From Mycolicibacterium lacusdiani (GTDB taxonomy: Bacteria > Actinomycetota > Actinomycetes > Mycobacteriales > Mycobacteriaceae), in the NCBI RefSeq assembly GCF_021916785.1, contig NZ_JAKCFC010000001.1, positions 186,001-250,000 on the forward strand: a DNA stretch of 64,000 nucleotides, in the 5' to 3' direction. The translations under genes and the position numbers were made by a program. Each line of letters begins with the position of its first letter. Position 1 is the first letter of the stretch. Below the pieces are notes generated by a model, which searched no databases, was not told the origin of the DNA, and saw only the letters and a list, made by a program, of their open reading frames with translations. Shown here piece by piece: positions 1 to 12,644 of this stretch.

Positions 1-145
1 ACAGATTGCGGGACCGGTGGACAAGGCCCGCCGGGAGGGTGCACGAGACCGGGCGGACGATCTGGCGCGTGAGGTGGCTGCTCTGGCGATCACGTTGCAC
101 ACCTCGCTGATCAAGTCCGCCGTGCGCGACGTTCTGGATCGCTGA
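1..145 (+). CDS. MerR-family regulator, C-terminal fragment (Rv1828-like)
   Basis: Only the last 47 codons, read from base 2 to the TGA at 143-145, lie in the window. The peptide ends in a helical stretch ending [11 protein letters not shown], which fits the C-terminal part of a MerR-type regulator. The DNA-binding domain lies beyond the left edge. The assignment rests mainly on context: in M. tuberculosis the BFN nuclease gene Rv1829 and the MerR gene Rv1830, both present next door, are preceded by the MerR gene Rv1828. The sequence alone would not identify the family. Confidence 0.6.
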   Translation, partial: QIAGPVDKARREGARDRADDLAREVAALAITLHTSLIKSAVRDVLDR

Positions 146-192
146 GGACTAGACTCGGATCGACGATCTGAGGGTGCGGAGGGCAGGCACAG

Positions 193-687
193 ATGGGCGA
201 GGTTCGCGTGGTCGGCATTCGGATCGAACAGCCGCAGAACCAACCGGTCCTGTTGCTGCGCGAGTCGAATGGCGACCGTTATCTACCGATCTGGATCGGT
301 CAGACCGAGGCCACGGCCATCGCGCTGGAACAGCAGGGCGTGGAACCCGCGCGGCCGCTGACCCACGACCTGATCCGCGATCTGATCACCGCGCTCGGGC
401 ATTCGCTCAAGGAGGTGCGGATCGTCGACCTCCAGGAGGGCACGTTCTACGCCGACCTCGTCTTCGACCGCGACATCACGGTGTCGGCGCGGCCGTCGGA
501 CTCGGTGGCGATCGCCCTCCGCGTCGGCGTGCCGATCTACGTCGAGGAGGCGGTGCTGGCCGAGGCCGGCCTGCTGATCCCCGACGAGGACGACGAAGAG
601 GGCACCGGCGCCGTCCGCGAGGACGAGGTGGAGAAGTTCAAGGAGTTCCTGGATTCGGTGTCACCCGACGACTTCAAGGCCACCTGA
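193..687 (+). CDS. Bifunctional nuclease (BFN/DUF151) family protein
   Basis: This 164-residue protein matches the BFN/DUF151 family over its whole length. It has the family hallmarks YLPIWIGQTEATAIA (about residues 30-45) and PLTHDLIRDL, followed by a segment carrying SDSVAIALRVGVPIYV. Family members are small cytoplasmic proteins, some reported to have DNase/RNase activity; the substrate here is unknown. The acidic tail (DEDDEEGTG) looks disordered. The ATG at 193 is chosen because the conserved domain begins right after it, and a GGAGGGCAGG purine tract lies upstream. It sits between two MerR regulators, the Rv1828-Rv1829-Rv1830 arrangement of M. tuberculosis, and is likely cotranscribed with the first. 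Confidence 0.88.
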   Translation: MGEVRVVGIRIEQPQNQPVLLLRESNGDRYLPIWIGQTEATAIALEQQGVEPARPLTHDLIRDLITALGHSLKEVRIVDLQEGTFYADLVFDRDITVSARPSDSVAIALRVGVPIYVEEAVLAEAGLLIPDEDDEEGTGAVREDEVEKFKEFLDSVSPDDFKAT

Positions 688-910
688 CGCCCGTTGGTCA
701 CGGATGCGTCTCATCTGGCCGACGAGCTTCGACACGCGGCGCATGTTTCCAGAATCCACGTGCCGGGCAGCCATACTCGGATCAGACTTCAGTCATTCAA
801 GGGCCCGGCCGGGAGCGTATGCTCGACACACTCGAGCTTGAGCAACCGTGCTGCGTCGGAGTTCCGGCTGCGGCGCACGAAGCGGGTTCGATTCGGCGAG
901 AGGATGGGCA

Positions 911-1534
911 GTGGGCGACACGCCACGTCAAGGAGAGTTGGATTCGACTTCCGATGGCGCGCACACGCAGGCCCCACCGGCCGTCGTGAACGAACCCGTG
1001 CAGGGTCGCCTCTTCCCGGATGACTCGGTGCCCGACGAACTCGTCGGCTACCGCGGACCCAGCGCATGCCAGATCGCGGGCATCACCTACCGCCAGCTGG
1101 ACTACTGGGCAAGGACGTCGCTGGTAGTGCCGTCGATCCGCAGCGCAGCAGGCTCGGGCAGCCAGCGCCTGTATTCGTTCAAGGACATCCTGGTCCTCAA
1201 GATCGTGAAGCGACTGCTCGACACCGGCATCTCGCTGCACAACATCCGCGTCGCGGTCGACCACCTGCGTCAGCGCGGTGTGCAGGACCTCGCCAACATC
1301 ACGCTGTTCTCCGACGGCACCACCGTCTACGAGTGCACGTCGGCCGAAGAGGTCGTCGACCTCCTCCAAGGCGGCCAGGGCGTCTTCGGCATCGCCGTCT
1401 CGGGCGCCATGCGCGAGCTGACCGGTGCGATCGCGGACTTCCCCGGCGAGCGCGCCGACGGCGGCGAGTCGATCGCCGCACCCGAGGACGAACTGGCCTC
1501 GCGCCGCAAGAGCCGCGACCGCAAGATCGGCTGA
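911..1534 (+). CDS. resR: MerR-family transcriptional regulator, ResR/Rv1830 orthologue
   Basis: A 207-residue protein with a MerR-type winged helix near residues 45-115 ([20 protein letters not shown], then [20 protein letters not shown]). A C-terminal region of roughly 90 residues has a disordered basic tail ([12 protein letters not shown]). The GTG at 911 is chosen because a GAGAGGA purine run lies 5-11 bases upstream. An in-frame ATG at 848 would add a basic stretch unlike the family. In M. tuberculosis the orthologue Rv1830 (resR) is known from selected mutations linked to post-antibiotic recovery and regulates growth and division genes. The 223-base gap before it is probably its promoter region. 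Confidence 0.85.
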   Translation: MGDTPRQGELDSTSDGAHTQAPPAVVNEPVQGRLFPDDSVPDELVGYRGPSACQIAGITYRQLDYWARTSLVVPSIRSAAGSGSQRLYSFKDILVLKIVKRLLDTGISLHNIRVAVDHLRQRGVQDLANITLFSDGTTVYECTSAEEVVDLLQGGQGVFGIAVSGAMRELTGAIADFPGERADGGESIAAPEDELASRRKSRDRKIG

Positions 1535-1611
1535 CCGACGCGGCTGCCGTTCACGGCCGCCGCGGACGCGGGCAACCCGACCGTTCGGTAGACTCGACCT
1601 GCATCGTCCCC

Positions 1612-1846
1612 CTTGCGGGAGAGTTCCGTCGTCGCCAGCGACGGGCGCCGAAGGAGCAATACCTCTCCATCAACCTCTCAGGCACAAGGACCGCTTGGGG
1701 CCCCGATGCCTCTGGAAAGTGGTGTGCCGGCACGTCCGGCCCGCCCGCCCATGGGGAAAGGCGCCGCAACACCGAGGCAGAGACGCCTCAGACGCCGAAT
1801 CTCTCAGGCGCCCGGTACGGGTCGACGACAGAGGGGGAGGACCGCG
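1612..1846 (+). promoter_or_regulatory. Tandem glycine riboswitch upstream of gcvP
   Basis: Two consecutive glycine aptamers fill the leader of gcvP. Aptamer I (about 1612-1722) has GCGGGAGAG, GCCGAAGGAGCAA (1647-1659) and CTCTCAGGCACAAGGACC (from 1675), closing near TCTGGA (1711). Aptamer II (about 1748-1846) has GCCGAA, CTCTCAGGC (1800-1808) and GACAGAGGGGGAGG. These are the conserved core strings of the gcvT riboswitch class. Tandem glycine riboswitches normally activate glycine-cleavage genes when glycine is abundant. About 50 bases separate aptamer II from the GTG start at 1895. No obvious intrinsic terminator lies between them, so control may act on translation or by another route. Confidence 0.93.
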
Positions 1847-1894
1847 AGCGGTTCTGGGTAGCGCCCTGCGCCCCCGTGTCGAAATGAGGCCCAC

Positions 1895-4765
<2,871 letters not shown>

Positions 4766-4771
4766 CCCCCG

Positions 4772-4828
4772 CGAACGTCGGTTACCGCCACGCCATTCGA
4801 CAGAAGGCGTGGCGGTAACCGACGTTCG
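4772..4828. terminator. Perfect 23-bp hairpin between convergent genes
   Basis: Bases 4772-4794 and 4806-4828 are exact reverse complements (23 bp), separated by an 11-base loop. The hairpin lies between the stop of gcvP and the stop of the convergent VWA gene, so it can fold in both transcripts. Neither side has a T-tract, which is common for mycobacterial hairpin terminators. Confidence 0.75.
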
Positions 4829-4849
4829 GCGCGAAGTGCGGGAAAGGGG

Positions 4850-6952
4850 TCAGCCGAGGGCGCCGGTGAGCGCCGAGGCGAGTTCGGGCCCGGTGGAGGC
4901 ATTCAGGTTGGTGTAGGTGCCGCCGGTGATCTGCGACACCGCCTCCCACGTGGCCCGGTCCGGGTCGGCGCCGAAGTCGACGACGTCCACCGCGACCGGC
5001 CGACCCTGCTGGAAGGCGCCACGCACGAAGTCCTGCAGGCCCGCACCGTCGAGTGACTGATCGGTGTGCGGCCCCGAAGTGATCACCAGGATCGAATTCG
5101 GTTGTCCCTCGCGGTAGTTCGCCATCGCCTCGTTGAAGACGAGCCGCATCGTCGTGAACGACACCGCACCGCCGTTCGACGCGGACTGGCCGCGCAGGTT
5201 GTCGGCCAGCACCGTCGAGCGCGGCTGTCCACCGACCTGGTCGCTCAGCGGTCCGAGCGGAACTTCCGACCGGCCCGCCACGCCGTCGAACGTCCACAGG
5301 CCCAGCGCCGCGGTGGGCGGCAGGGCCCGGACGCGCTCCTCTAGCGCGGCGGTGACGTTGTCGAGGCGGCTGCGGCCGCCTTCGTCGGCGCTCATCGACT
5401 GGTCGAGCATGATCGTCACGGCCGGGCTCTGGGCGGGCGACGCGACGGCCTCGGCCAGCGTGGCGCGGGTCGCGTTGTCTCCGGTGGCGACGGGTGCGCC
5501 CAGCTCACCAAAGTCGACGACGTCACTCGCGGGCGTCTCGCTGCCCTCGGCGCGGAAGCCGGCCTTCGCGAACTCGGCGAGCGCCTCGGGCTTGCGCAGG
5601 AAGCGTGCGAATTCGCTGGCCGCACTGACCTGTTCCTGGGAGAGCCAGTCACCCGACATCAGCACGGTGGGGTAGTCGGCGATCGCCGCGGGGCCCGACG
5701 GGAGCCAGCCCGTCAGCTTGTCCTTGGCATCGGAGAGGGACGCGCCCCGCTGAAAGAGTTGCTGCTCGGTGACGGCGACCGCGTGCACGGCCGAGGCTGC
5801 CGGGTCGCTGCCCGCCAGCAGTGCGTCGAGTGCCGTGGACGCCTTGTCGTCGGCCAGTTCCGGTTGGCCGGCCAACAGCGTGTTGATCGCCGACGCACCT
5901 GCGGTGGGTGGGGCGCCGCGCGGCGCAGCGGCCACGGCGACGGCCTCGGACGCGAGGTACGTGGCGTCGGCGTCACCCGACCGCGGCAGGGCCAGGCGAA
6001 GCGCACCCCAGCCCGAGAGGTCGAGTCCGTCCAGCGCCGTGGCGTTGCTCTGCAGGCCGGGCAGGGCAGCCCAATTCCGATCTGCGAGAGCGGCCTTCAG
6101 CTCGGGACGTACGGCCAGCACTACCGGTGAGGTGACGAGCGACCGGCTGTCGCTGACCGTGGCGGCGCCTGCGGCCGTCTCGAGCCGCGCCTCCGACATC
6201 GAACTCGCCGGGATCCACAGCGCAGGCCGCTCACCGAGGTCAGCCGGCCACTCGCCGGTGAAGCCGCCGACCACCTGATCGGAGTCGGCGGGGCGGACGC
6301 CGACCTTCACGCATTTGTCGCCCACCGGCGCGGCGGATTCGTTGTACTGGTCGGCGACGGTCTGCACCTGCTCGGCGACGGACGCGTCGGCGATGACCGC
6401 GACGGCGACCTCACCCTCGACGCAGCGGGCGGCAGACACCTCCGACCGGTTGGACAGGGCGTCACCGAAGAAGCGCCACATGATGACTCCGGCGACGACG
6501 ACCACGACGGTCACCAGCGCGACGATCACGCCGACGCTGACGCCGCGCCGCTTCGGGGTGACCGCGCGGTGGCTTCCCGTCCACTCGCCACCGTCCCAGT
6601 CGCCGCCGTGCGCGGGGCCGGTCGACGGCGGCCGGGAGGTGGACGCGAACGCGCGCGTCGGCGACTCGTCGCCCGCGGCGTCGAATCTGGTCGTGGTGTC
6701 GTCGAAGGTGGCTGCGTCGTCGAAACGGGAGTCGTCGGACTCGGCGTCGCGCTGGGACTGCCAGTACCCGTCGTCGCGGTAGTCGGGTCCCTCGTCGTCC
6801 GGGTCGCCATATGGCGGACGGTCGGGCTCCGGCGAATCGAATTCGTCTGCGCCGTAACGGCTTTCGGCGAAGTCGTCAGCCCGATCGCCGGGACGGTCGG
6901 CCCCGGGCTGCTGATCCGACTCGTCGGGGTCGGGAATGCTGTGCCTGCCCAT
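4850..6952 (-). CDS. Membrane-anchored von Willebrand factor A protein (Rv1836c-like)
   Basis: This 700-residue protein has four parts. The first ~130 residues are acidic, low-complexity and cytoplasmic (many D, E, P). One transmembrane helix follows (VGVIVALVTVVVVVAGVIMW). An extracytoplasmic domain of about 300 residues resembles a periplasmic binding protein. A C-terminal VWA domain begins near PAVTIMLDQSMSADEGG, where DQSMS is the metal-binding DxSxS motif. It matches the organisation of M. tuberculosis Rv1836c (677 aa, by memory), a cell-envelope protein of unknown role. It lies just downstream of glcB on the same strand with a 118-base gap. Ligand and partners are unknown. Confidence 0.85.
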   Translation of the reverse strand: MGRHSIPDPDESDQQPGADRPGDRADDFAESRYGADEFDSPEPDRPPYGDPDDEGPDYRDDGYWQSQRDAESDDSRFDDAATFDDTTTRFDAAGDESPTRAFASTSRPPSTGPAHGGDWDGGEWTGSHRAVTPKRRGVSVGVIVALVTVVVVVAGVIMWRFFGDALSNRSEVSAARCVEGEVAVAVIADASVAEQVQTVADQYNESAAPVGDKCVKVGVRPADSDQVVGGFTGEWPADLGERPALWIPASSMSEARLETAAGAATVSDSRSLVTSPVVLAVRPELKAALADRNWAALPGLQSNATALDGLDLSGWGALRLALPRSGDADATYLASEAVAVAAAPRGAPPTAGASAINTLLAGQPELADDKASTALDALLAGSDPAASAVHAVAVTEQQLFQRGASLSDAKDKLTGWLPSGPAAIADYPTVLMSGDWLSQEQVSAASEFARFLRKPEALAEFAKAGFRAEGSETPASDVVDFGELGAPVATGDNATRATLAEAVASPAQSPAVTIMLDQSMSADEGGRSRLDNVTAALEERVRALPPTAALGLWTFDGVAGRSEVPLGPLSDQVGGQPRSTVLADNLRGQSASNGGAVSFTTMRLVFNEAMANYREGQPNSILVITSGPHTDQSLDGAGLQDFVRGAFQQGRPVAVDVVDFGADPDRATWEAVSQITGGTYTNLNASTGPELASALTGALG

Positions 6953-7070
6953 TCCTAACCCCTGTGCTCCTTCTGCTCGCGCGTCTTCTGCTTGCTCGTC
7001 ATGAGACTCGTTGCACCACCGAACAGGGTCGCGTCGGGGCGACCGGTCACTCGGCTCCGCCGAAGTCTAG

Positions 7071-9290
7071 TCACACGCCGGCGTGACGTGCCTTGAACTC
7101 GCGGCGGCGGCGATGCAGGATCGGCTCGGTGTAGCCGCTGGGCTGCTGGGTACCGGACAGGATCAGCTCCTCGGCCGCCTGGAAGGCGATGCTCGCGTCC
7201 GGATCGGCTGCCATCGGCAGGTAGTCGCGGGAGTTGGCGTTCTGCTCGTCGACCACCGCGGCCATCCGGCGCAGGCTGGCCTTGACGTCCTCGGCGGTGA
7301 TGACGCCGTGGCGCAGCCAGTTGGCCAGCAGTTGGCTGGAGATGCGCAGGGTGGCGCGGTCCTCCATCAGCGCGACGTCGTGGATGTCGGGCACCTTCGA
7401 GCAGCCGACGCCCGCCTCGACCCAGCGGACCACGTAGCCGAGGATCGACTGGCAGTTGTTGTCGACCTCCTCGCGGATCTCCTCGGGCGCCCAGGCGAGT
7501 TCCTTGGCCAGCGGGATCGTCAGCAGTTCGTCGATGCTGGTGCGGGTCTTGCCTGCCAGTTCCTTCTGCACCGCGAACACGTCCACCTGGTGGTAGTGCA
7601 TCGCGTGCAGCGTGGCGGCGGTCGGCGACGGCACCCACGCGGTGGTCGCGCCCGCCTTGGGCTGCCCGATCTTCTGTTCGACCATGTCGGCCATGAGTTC
7701 GGTCATCGCCCACATGCCCTTGCCGATCTGCGCGCGGCCCGAGAGCCCGGTCGCGAGACCGACGTCGACGTTGGCGTCCTCGTAGGCCTTGATCCATGGC
7801 TGCGACTTCATCGCGCCCTTGCGGATCATCGGCCCGGCTTCCATCGACGTGTGGATCTCGTCGCCGGTGCGGTCCAGGAAGCCGGTGTTGATGAAGACCA
7901 CGCGGTCGGCGGCGGCCTTGATGCACGCCTTGAGGTTGAGCGTCGTGCGCCGTTCCTCGTCCATGATGCCGACCTTGAGCGTGCCCTGCGGCAGGTTCAG
8001 GACGTCCTCGACGCGGCTGAACAGCTCGCAGGTGAACGCCACCTCGTCGGGCCCGTGCATCTTGGGCTTCACGATGTACACCGATCCGGTGCGGCTGTTG
8101 GCGTGCGGGCCGCTGGCGCCGTCGTCGACGGATCCGTCGCGCAGTCCGTGGATGGCGATCAGGCCCGTGAACAGGGCGTCTTGAATGCCCTCGAACACCT
8201 CGCGGCCCTCGGCGTCGACGATCGCGTCGTTGGTCATCAGGTGTCCGACATTGCGGACGAAGAGCAGGCTGCGGCCGGGCAGGACCAGCTCACCGCCGTC
8301 GGGGGCGGTGTAGGTGCGGTCGTCGTTCAGCACCCGCGTGAACGACTTGTCGCCCTTGCTGACCTCTTCGGACAGGTCGCCGCGGTTCAGGCCGAGCCAG
8401 TTGCGGTAGCCGAGCACCTTGTCGTCGGCGTCGACGGCGGCCACGGAATCCTCGAAGTCCATGATCGTCGTGATCGCCGACTCCAGGACGACGTCCTTGA
8501 TGCCCGCCTGGTCGGTGGAGCCGACGGGGGAGTCGGCGTCGACGAGGATCTCGACGTGCAAGCCGTTGTTGGCCAGCAGGACCGACGTCGGCGCATCGGG
8601 TTCGCCGAGGTAGCCGACGAACTGGGCGGGCTCGGCGAGGGCAACCGAGTCGTCGCCCCGGGCGACCGACAGTCGACCGTCGTCGACGGTGAGGGCCGTG
8701 ATGTCCGACCACGACCCACTGGCAAGCGGAACGGCCTGGTCGAGGAACTCGCGGGCGTAGGCGATCACTTTGTCGCCGCGGACGTGGTTGTAGCTGCTGC
8801 CCTTTTCGGCCCCGTCTGCCTCGGGGATGACGTCGGTGCCGTAGAGCGCGTCGTACAGCGAGCCCCACCGCGCGTTGGCGGCGTTGAGCGCGAAGCGGGC
8901 GTTGAGGATCGGGACGACGAGCTGCGGCCCGGCGGTCTTGGTGATCTCGTCGTCGACGCCGGAGGTGGTGACGGTGAAGTCCTCGGGCTCGGGCAGCAGG
9001 TAGCCGATCTCGGTGAGGAACTGCTTGTAGGCCTCGAGGTTCACCGGCTCGATGACGCGCTGGCGATGCCACTTGTCGATCTGGGCCTGCAGTTCGTCGC
9101 GTCGCGACAGGAGGTCCTGGTTCCGAGGGCCAAGGTCGGCGACCACCTTGTCCACGCCTGCCCAGAAGCTGTCGGCGTCCAGACCGGTGCCGGGCAGCGC
9201 CTCGTTGGTGATGAAGTCGTACAGCACCTTGGCAACCCGCAGACTGCCGACGGACACGCGTTCGCTGCCGGGCGTGGTGGGCTCACTCAT
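7071..9290 (-). CDS. glcB: Malate synthase G
   Basis: At 739 residues this matches the length of mycobacterial GlcB (741 in M. tuberculosis). It condenses glyoxylate with acetyl-CoA to malate, completing the glyoxylate shunt. Signature stretches include [19 protein letters not shown] (acidic Mg2+/catalytic region), [20 protein letters not shown] and [18 protein letters not shown] near the C-terminus. The ATG at 9290 is preceded by a strong AGGAGG-type site (CAGGAGGAGAATC). Neighbours agree with the Rv1836c-Rv1837c order of M. tuberculosis. Nothing unusual is visible in the protein. Confidence 0.97.
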   Translation of the reverse strand: MSEPTTPGSERVSVGSLRVAKVLYDFITNEALPGTGLDADSFWAGVDKVVADLGPRNQDLLSRRDELQAQIDKWHRQRVIEPVNLEAYKQFLTEIGYLLPEPEDFTVTTSGVDDEITKTAGPQLVVPILNARFALNAANARWGSLYDALYGTDVIPEADGAEKGSSYNHVRGDKVIAYAREFLDQAVPLASGSWSDITALTVDDGRLSVARGDDSVALAEPAQFVGYLGEPDAPTSVLLANNGLHVEILVDADSPVGSTDQAGIKDVVLESAITTIMDFEDSVAAVDADDKVLGYRNWLGLNRGDLSEEVSKGDKSFTRVLNDDRTYTAPDGGELVLPGRSLLFVRNVGHLMTNDAIVDAEGREVFEGIQDALFTGLIAIHGLRDGSVDDGASGPHANSRTGSVYIVKPKMHGPDEVAFTCELFSRVEDVLNLPQGTLKVGIMDEERRTTLNLKACIKAAADRVVFINTGFLDRTGDEIHTSMEAGPMIRKGAMKSQPWIKAYEDANVDVGLATGLSGRAQIGKGMWAMTELMADMVEQKIGQPKAGATTAWVPSPTAATLHAMHYHQVDVFAVQKELAGKTRTSIDELLTIPLAKELAWAPEEIREEVDNNCQSILGYVVRWVEAGVGCSKVPDIHDVALMEDRATLRISSQLLANWLRHGVITAEDVKASLRRMAAVVDEQNANSRDYLPMAADPDASIAFQAAEELILSGTQQPSGYTEPILHRRRREFKARHAGV

Positions 9291-9338
9291 GATTCTCCTC
9301 CTGAAGCGTCGATCAAGCTTACCCGCGGGTAATGGCAG

Positions 9339-10235
9339 CTAACCGCCGTGCGCCGCCCGCCGCAGCAGGTCACACGCGTCGGTCAGCGCTGCCCGCAGTG
9401 GCGCCGCCCGGTCGGCGATCGCCTGCTGGGCGCGGACGTACTCGGCGCGACCCGCAGGCGTCTCGATGGCGATCGGCTCGAAACCATAGTCGGTGAGTTC
9501 GTAGGGGCTCGCGCGCATGTCGATCTCGCGCGCGTCGGCCGCCAGGGCGAGGCCGTCCATCACCAGCTCGGAGGCGACGAGCGGCCCCAGCTTGTAGGCC
9601 CACTTGTACAGGTCCATCGAGGCGTGGATGCAGCCCGGCTGTTCCGTGTTGACCTGCGCGTCGCGGGTCAGGCGCTCGGCGTTGCGGCCGGTGGCGGGTT
9701 CGGTGAAGAAGCGGTAGGCGTCGAAGTGGCTGCACCGCAACGGCATCGACTCGACCACCGCGTCGGTGCCGGTGGCGCCGAGGCGCAGCGCAACCTGGTC
9801 GTGGCGTGGTTGCGGGTCGCGGTAGACCATCGCCCACTCGTGCAGCCCGAAGCAGTTCAGCCGGGCCGGGCGGGCGGCCGTTGCCCGCAGCAGTTCGAGC
9901 ACGAACTCCACCGTCGGCAGCCGGGTCAGCAGGTGCTCGCGGGTGACGGCGACGGTGCCGTCGACGCTGCCGTAGCCCGTGCGCCCGAGGAACTTCGACG
10001 CAGCCGGACCCGCCAGGCGTACGCCGTAGCCCGGGTGCCACCGGCGCAGCTGGCGCGGCCGCAGGCTGTAGTAGGTGAACAGGAAGTCCCACACCGGGTG
10101 CGGCTCGCCCCGGCTCGCGCGGTCCCGGTGCGGTCCGACGAATCGTTCGGCGCGCACCGCGTGTCGTTGCTCACGCCGCGTCCACTCGGATTCGGGCAGG
10201 AGAACCGCGGTGCCGAGCACTGCGACGTCAGACAC
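9339..10235 (-). CDS. Conserved actinobacterial protein, often labelled 3-methyladenine DNA glycosylase
   Basis: A 298-residue cytoplasmic protein starting at GTG 10235 and overlapping the stop of the upstream CBS-domain gene by 8 bases, so it is probably translationally coupled. Visible features are a basic N-terminal region (TRREQRHAVRAERFVGPHRDR), WDFLFTYYSLRPRQLRRWHPGYG, and conserved-looking NCFGLHEWAMVYR and CIHASMDLYKWAYKL. From memory, databases often call this family '3-methyladenine DNA glycosylase', but I see no helix-hairpin-helix or AlkA/Tag motif, so that function is unproven. M. tuberculosis has no equivalent at this position. The real function may relate to the CBS-domain proteins it is coupled with. 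Confidence 0.65.
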   Translation of the reverse strand: MSDVAVLGTAVLLPESEWTRREQRHAVRAERFVGPHRDRASRGEPHPVWDFLFTYYSLRPRQLRRWHPGYGVRLAGPAASKFLGRTGYGSVDGTVAVTREHLLTRLPTVEFVLELLRATAARPARLNCFGLHEWAMVYRDPQPRHDQVALRLGATGTDAVVESMPLRCSHFDAYRFFTEPATGRNAERLTRDAQVNTEQPGCIHASMDLYKWAYKLGPLVASELVMDGLALAADAREIDMRASPYELTDYGFEPIAIETPAGRAEYVRAQQAIADRAAPLRAALTDACDLLRRAAHGG

Positions 10236-11280
10236 GGTGGGTCCCGTCGCGCACCGTCCCCACCAGGTCTTCGACGAGGTCTTCCAGCGCGACCATCGCC
10301 GTGACGCGTCCCTCGGTGGTGACGAGCGCGAGGTGGCTGTTGTCGCGGCGCAACCGGGACAGCGCCACCGGGAGCGGTAGCGACGACGACACGGTCGGCA
10401 GCGGCCGAACCATCGACGCCTCGACGACGGCCTCCGGGTCGTTGATCAGCGCCAGCACGTCCTTGATGTGCACGTAGCCGGTGTAGGAGCCTGCGTCGTC
10501 GGTGACGGGGAAGCGCGAGTAGCCGGTGTCGGCCAGCGCGGATTCGATGGCGGCTACGGTCGGACCGCGGCCCGGCGCGGCGACCGGCACGGCGCGGATG
10601 TCCGCGACGGGGATCGACACGTCGCTGACGACGCGGTTGCGGATCTGCAGAGCCCTGGTGAGGCGTCCGTGCTCCTCGGGGTCGAGCAGCCCCTCCGACA
10701 GCGACTCGGCGATCATCTCGGACAGCTCCACCGTCGAGACGGTGACGTCGAGTTCGTCCTTGGGTTCGACGCCGAACGCGCGCAGCGTCGTGTTCGCGCA
10801 CCAGTTGTAGAACGCGATGAACGGCTTCGCGAGCCGCATGTAGACCAGATAGACGGGGATGAGCAGCATCGCCGCCGACTCGGGCCCGGCGATCGCGATG
10901 TTCTTCGGGACCATCTCGCCGAGCAGCACGTGCAGTGTCACGACGAGGCCAAGCGCGATGACGAACGACACCGTGTGCAGCAGCGAGTCCGGGATGCCGA
11001 GCGCGCCGAACGGCATCTCGAGCAGATGCGCCACGGCGGGTTCGCCGACGCGGCCGAGCAGGATCGAGCAGATCGTGATGCCGAGCTGCGCGCCCGCCAG
11101 CATCAGCGACAGGTGTTCACCGGCCCTGATCACGGTGACGGCGCTCTTCTTGCCCTGTTCGGCCAGCGCCTCGAGGCGGTCGCGCCGCGCCGAGATCAGT
11201 GCGAACTCCGAGCCGACGAAGAATGCGTTGAGACCGAGGAGCACCACGGTCAGCAGTACGCCGAAGACGTCCGAGCCCAT
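10228..11280 (-). CDS. CNNM/CorC-type membrane protein with CBS domains (Rv1841c-like)
   Basis: A 350-residue member of the CNNM transporter/CBS family (UPF0053, HlyC/CorC-like). The first ~180 residues form a DUF21 membrane domain with hydrophobic segments (VFGVLLTVVLLGLNAFFVGS, VTLHVLLGEMVPKN) and the family motif LGEMVPKN. A CBS pair follows near residues 205-340 (GYSRFPVTDDAGSYTGYVHI; LALVTTEGRVTAMVALEDLVEDLVG). It lacks the C-terminal CorC domain that its partner has. Related proteins are implicated in Mg2+ homeostasis or envelope integrity. Its ATG overlaps the stop of the upstream paralogue (ATGA), indicating coupled synthesis and perhaps a heteromeric complex. Confidence 0.88.
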   Translation of the reverse strand: MGSDVFGVLLTVVLLGLNAFFVGSEFALISARRDRLEALAEQGKKSAVTVIRAGEHLSLMLAGAQLGITICSILLGRVGEPAVAHLLEMPFGALGIPDSLLHTVSFVIALGLVVTLHVLLGEMVPKNIAIAGPESAAMLLIPVYLVYMRLAKPFIAFYNWCANTTLRAFGVEPKDELDVTVSTVELSEMIAESLSEGLLDPEEHGRLTRALQIRNRVVSDVSIPVADIRAVPVAAPGRGPTVAAIESALADTGYSRFPVTDDAGSYTGYVHIKDVLALINDPEAVVEASMVRPLPTVSSSLPLPVALSRLRRDNSHLALVTTEGRVTAMVALEDLVEDLVGTVRDGTHRV

Positions 11281-12644
11281 CAGTTCTCTCCGTCTTCGTC
11301 GTCGCCGCGGCGGCCCAGTTCGGTGAGCTCCAGCACGTCGATGCGCCGTCCGTCCATCTGAATCACCCTGGCCTGCCAGCGGATCGGGTCGTCGAGCGGG
11401 CCGTCCGGGTCGAACTCGGTCAGCTCGACGGTCTCTCCGGGCTCGGGGACGTGGCCGAGTTCCTGCATGACGAGACCGCCGATTGTCTCGTACTCGCCCT
11501 CCGCAGGCCGGAACGGCGTCTCGGTGCTGACCTCGTCGATTCGCAGCAGACCGGACACCTGCCAGCCGTTGCGCATCTCCACGACGTCCGGTGTGGCGTC
11601 GTCGTGCTCGTCACGGACGTCGCCGACGATCTCCTCGATGAGGTCCTCGACGGTGACCATGCCCGCGGTGCCGCCGTATTCGTCGACCACCAGGGCGGTC
11701 TGCAGGCCGTTGGCGCGTATCTCGGTCATGACCGAGTCACCGTCGAGTGACGACGGGACGGTGGCCACGGGAAGCGCGACCGTCGAGAGGCGGGTCCGGG
11801 AGCGTTGGTCGACCGGTACCGAGAACACCTGCTTGACGTGCACGATGCCGACGGTCTCGTCGAGGTCGCCCCGGATGATCGGGAAGCGGGAGTACCCGGT
11901 CTCCATGGCCTTGACCAGTAGGTCGGCGACGGTCTCGTCGGTCGCCAGCGATTCGATCTTCGACCGGGGGGTCATCAGCTCCTCGGCCGTGCGCTCGCCG
12001 AACTTCAGCGAGCGGTCCACCAGATCGGCGGTGCCTGCATCCAGCGAACCGCTCTGCTTGGAGTTGCGCACCAGCGACACCAACTCCTGCGGGGAACGCG
12101 CCGACCGAAGTTCCTCGGCCGGTTCGATGCCCAGCCTGCGCAGGATCCAGTTGGCCGTGCCGTTGGTGACGTTGATGGCCGGGGTGAGCATCTTCGAGAA
12201 CCACCACTGCACCGGCGCGGCCCAGCGCGCGGTCGCGGTGGGCTTGGCCACCGCGAGGTTCTTCGGAACCAGTTCACCGAACACCATCGACAGCGAGGTG
12301 GCGATCAGCAGCGCCAGCACCAGCGCGACGCCGTCGACCCATCCCTCCGGCAGGCCGACTGCGGTGAGCGGCTTCATGAGCAGCCGCGCGACCACCGGTT
12401 CGGCGAGATAGCCCGTCGCCAGCGTCGTGATCGAGATGCCTAGTTGCGCCCCGGAGAGCTGGAAGGACAGCGACTTGTGCGCCTTCTGGACGATGCCGTC
12501 ACGCCAGCCGCCGTCTCTGGCGTTGGAGTCGACGGTGCTGCGCTCGAGTGCGGTGAGGGAGAACTCGGCGGCGACGAACACCGCGGTTCCGGCGGTGAGG
12601 ACGATGATCGCGAGCACGCTGAGCAGCGTGACGGTCAGGCTCAT
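11280..12644 (-). CDS. CNNM/CorC-type membrane protein with CBS and CorC domains (Rv1842c-like)
   Basis: A 454-residue paralogue of the downstream gene. It has an N-terminal DUF21 domain with several hydrophobic helices ([40 protein letters not shown]), a CBS pair near residues 205-340 ([40 protein letters not shown]) and a C-terminal CorC-type domain ([11 protein letters not shown] to the end). This is the full domain set of the family, so the pair resembles one long and one short subunit. Its start codon overlaps the stop of a 54-codon ORF just upstream. The role, likely divalent-cation handling or membrane stress, is inferred from the family. Confidence 0.9.
   Translation of the reverse strand: MSLTVTLLSVLAIIVLTAGTAVFVAAEFSLTALERSTVDSNARDGGWRDGIVQKAHKSLSFQLSGAQLGISITTLATGYLAEPVVARLLMKPLTAVGLPEGWVDGVALVLALLIATSLSMVFGELVPKNLAVAKPTATARWAAPVQWWFSKMLTPAINVTNGTANWILRRLGIEPAEELRSARSPQELVSLVRNSKQSGSLDAGTADLVDRSLKFGERTAEELMTPRSKIESLATDETVADLLVKAMETGYSRFPIIRGDLDETVGIVHVKQVFSVPVDQRSRTRLSTVALPVATVPSSLDGDSVMTEIRANGLQTALVVDEYGGTAGMVTVEDLIEEIVGDVRDEHDDATPDVVEMRNGWQVSGLLRIDEVSTETPFRPAEGEYETIGGLVMQELGHVPEPGETVELTEFDPDGPLDDPIRWQARVIQMDGRRIDVLELTELGRRGDDEDGEN

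Noticed and set aside
7083..9332. A 749-codon plus-strand frame opposite glcB
   Set aside because: Composition is biased (Val, Asp, Gly, Arg), no motif is seen, and the opposite strand encodes an unmistakable malate synthase.
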